A stretch of 6,212 nucleotides of DNA from contig JAPUIR010000195.1 of assembly GCA_027296805.1 (NCBI GenBank), forward strand, positions 1 through 6,212, given 5' to 3'. The stretch is from Chloroflexota bacterium. Lineage in GTDB: Bacteria; Chloroflexota; Dehalococcoidia; Bin125. How positions within the stretch are numbered: the first letter of the stretch is position 1; the number at the start of each line of letters is the position of its first letter. A program made the translations under genes and the position numbers. Of this stretch, positions 5,517-6,212 are shown piece after piece. The notes under the pieces were generated by a model. The model ran no database searches. It was not told the DNA's origin and was given only the letters and a program-made list of their open reading frames with translations.

Positions 5517-6212
5517 GCGGGGCATCCCGTCGCCAAACCAGAGGCGTGCCTTTGGAGGAGGTCCTCGTAGACCTCCAGGATCTGGGCGCTGACACGGTCC
5601 CAACTGAAGCGACGTACAGACTCGGGAGCGGCCTCGCCGAAGCGGCGTCGGATGTCTTCGTTTTCGAGCAGGGCCTCGATCCGCTCGGCGAACGGCTCCG
5701 GGCAGCGCCACGAGAGGAGATACCCGGTGCGTCCGTCCTGCACCGTGTGTTGCAGCCCGCCGACGCGAGTCGCGATCACCGGCGTGCCGCAGGCCAGCGC
5801 TTCCACGGCAACCAGGCCGAAGCTCTCGTAGTAGGAGGGCATGACACAGACGTCCGCGGCGCGGTAGTAGGTGGGGAGCTCCGCGCGGGGCAAGGTGCCT
5901 ACAAAGCGGACCCTGTCGGCGACGCCCACGGCTTCGGCCAACTCGCGCAGCTCCGCGATGTCGGCTGAGGCCGCGTCTCCACCCGCGACGATCGCCGTCA
6001 GCGGCTGATCGAGCTCCGTGACGGCGAGCGCCTGGATCAGGATGTCGACGCCCTTGAGCGGTTCAATGCGGCCGACGAACAAAACGAGTAGTTCCTCACC
6101 CAGATTGAGATCGCGTTTGGCCTGGGTGCGATCCCCAGGGCAGAAGCGTCCGAGATCGACGCCGGCCGGCACGATCGAGACGCAGTCGCGATGCGCTCCG
6201 TAGAGCTGGACC
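5510..6212 (-). CDS. GT4-family (MshA-like) glycosyltransferase, C-terminal part (5' end outside window)
   Basis: Retaining glycosyltransferases of family GT4 (GT-B fold) move a sugar from a nucleotide donor to an acceptor. The window shows the last 233 residues, essentially the C-terminal donor-binding domain; the N-terminal acceptor domain lies past 6212. The frame runs to the window edge, reading VQLYGAHRDCVSIVPAGVDL, so the GTG at 6172 is an internal valine, not a start. Visible motifs are PAGVDLGRF, VGRIEPLKG (46-54 of the fragment, donor phosphate binding), YRAADVCVMPSYYESFGLVA, the EX7E motif E129-E137, and ACGTPVIATRVGG. This set resembles MshA, BshA and sucrose-phosphate synthase-like GT4 enzymes. 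Neighbouring the PIG-L deacetylase, it would fit an N-acetylglucosaminyl transfer step followed by deacetylation, but donor and acceptor are unproven. The stop TGA lies inside a 23-bp tandem repeat, so the final residues (about GLATGCPAG) may be repeat-derived. Confidence 0.88.
   Translation of the reverse strand, partial: VQLYGAHRDCVSIVPAGVDLGRFCPGDRTQAKRDLNLGEELLVLFVGRIEPLKGVDILIQALAVTELDQPLTAIVAGGDAASADIAELRELAEAVGVADRVRFVGTLPRAELPTYYRAADVCVMPSYYESFGLVAVEALACGTPVIATRVGGLQHTVQDGRTGYLLSWRCPEPFAERIEALLENEDIRRRFGEAAPESVRRFSWDRVSAQILEVYEDLLQRHASGLATGCPAG

Noticed and set aside
5434..5595. Longer N-terminus for the PIG-L protein starting at 5595
   Set aside because: It would overlap the glycosyltransferase 3' end and translate the tandem repeat; the added 54 residues do not look like the family, and ATG at 5433 begins shortly before the catalytic domain.
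4696..5968. Plus-strand frames opposite the deacetylase and glycosyltransferase
   Set aside because: Antisense shadows of genes with intact catalytic motifs; no independent support.

Overview
All genes in this GC-rich window lie on the minus strand, so transcription runs from position 6212 towards 1. The transcribed order is a 3' glycosyltransferase fragment, a PIG-L/LmbE deacetylase, a CcsB/ResC-type cytochrome c biogenesis protein, a regulatory gap, then the translation operon rpsL-rpsG-fusA-tuf. The tuf gene is cut by the window edge after 41 codons. The GC content, the GTG/TTG codons open to use as starts, the S12 protein with an internal insertion of the Bacillus/Chloroflexi kind, and the company of a PIG-L protein and an MshA-like GT4 enzyme suggest a GC-rich bacterium, tentatively Chloroflexota (Thermomicrobia-like). 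That assignment comes from remembered family features, not from a search.

Region 4540-6212 holds two enzymes of sugar chemistry: a GT4-family glycosyltransferase (C-terminal 233 residues visible) and a zinc-dependent N-acetylglucosaminyl deacetylase. The same two activities, in the same order, carry out the first steps of mycothiol (MshA/MshB) and bacillithiol (BshA/BshB) synthesis, but a role in glycolipid or polysaccharide synthesis is equally possible. A 23-bp imperfect tandem repeat lies across the glycosyltransferase stop codon. The deacetylase stop codon abuts the ccsB start (TAG-ATG), which implies co-expression with haem delivery or cytochrome c maturation.

Region 3351-3627 has no gene. 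It holds a near-consensus housekeeping promoter (TTGACA, 18-nt spacer, TAATCT) followed by a leader of about 174 nt with several short hairpins, ahead of rpsL. No convincing terminator separates ccsB from this promoter, so read-through from ccsB is possible.

Region 1-3350 is the str operon, coding for S12, S7, EF-G and EF-Tu. Each of the three gaps between its genes contains perfect GC-rich hairpins (three, two and one), none with a good T tract. These may serve autogenous control (as S7 does on the E. coli str mRNA) or mRNA processing. No tRNA, rRNA, CRISPR array, insertion sequence or phage gene was seen. Apart from the structured gaps, the repeat and the unusual gene neighbourhood, this is mostly ordinary core-genome DNA.
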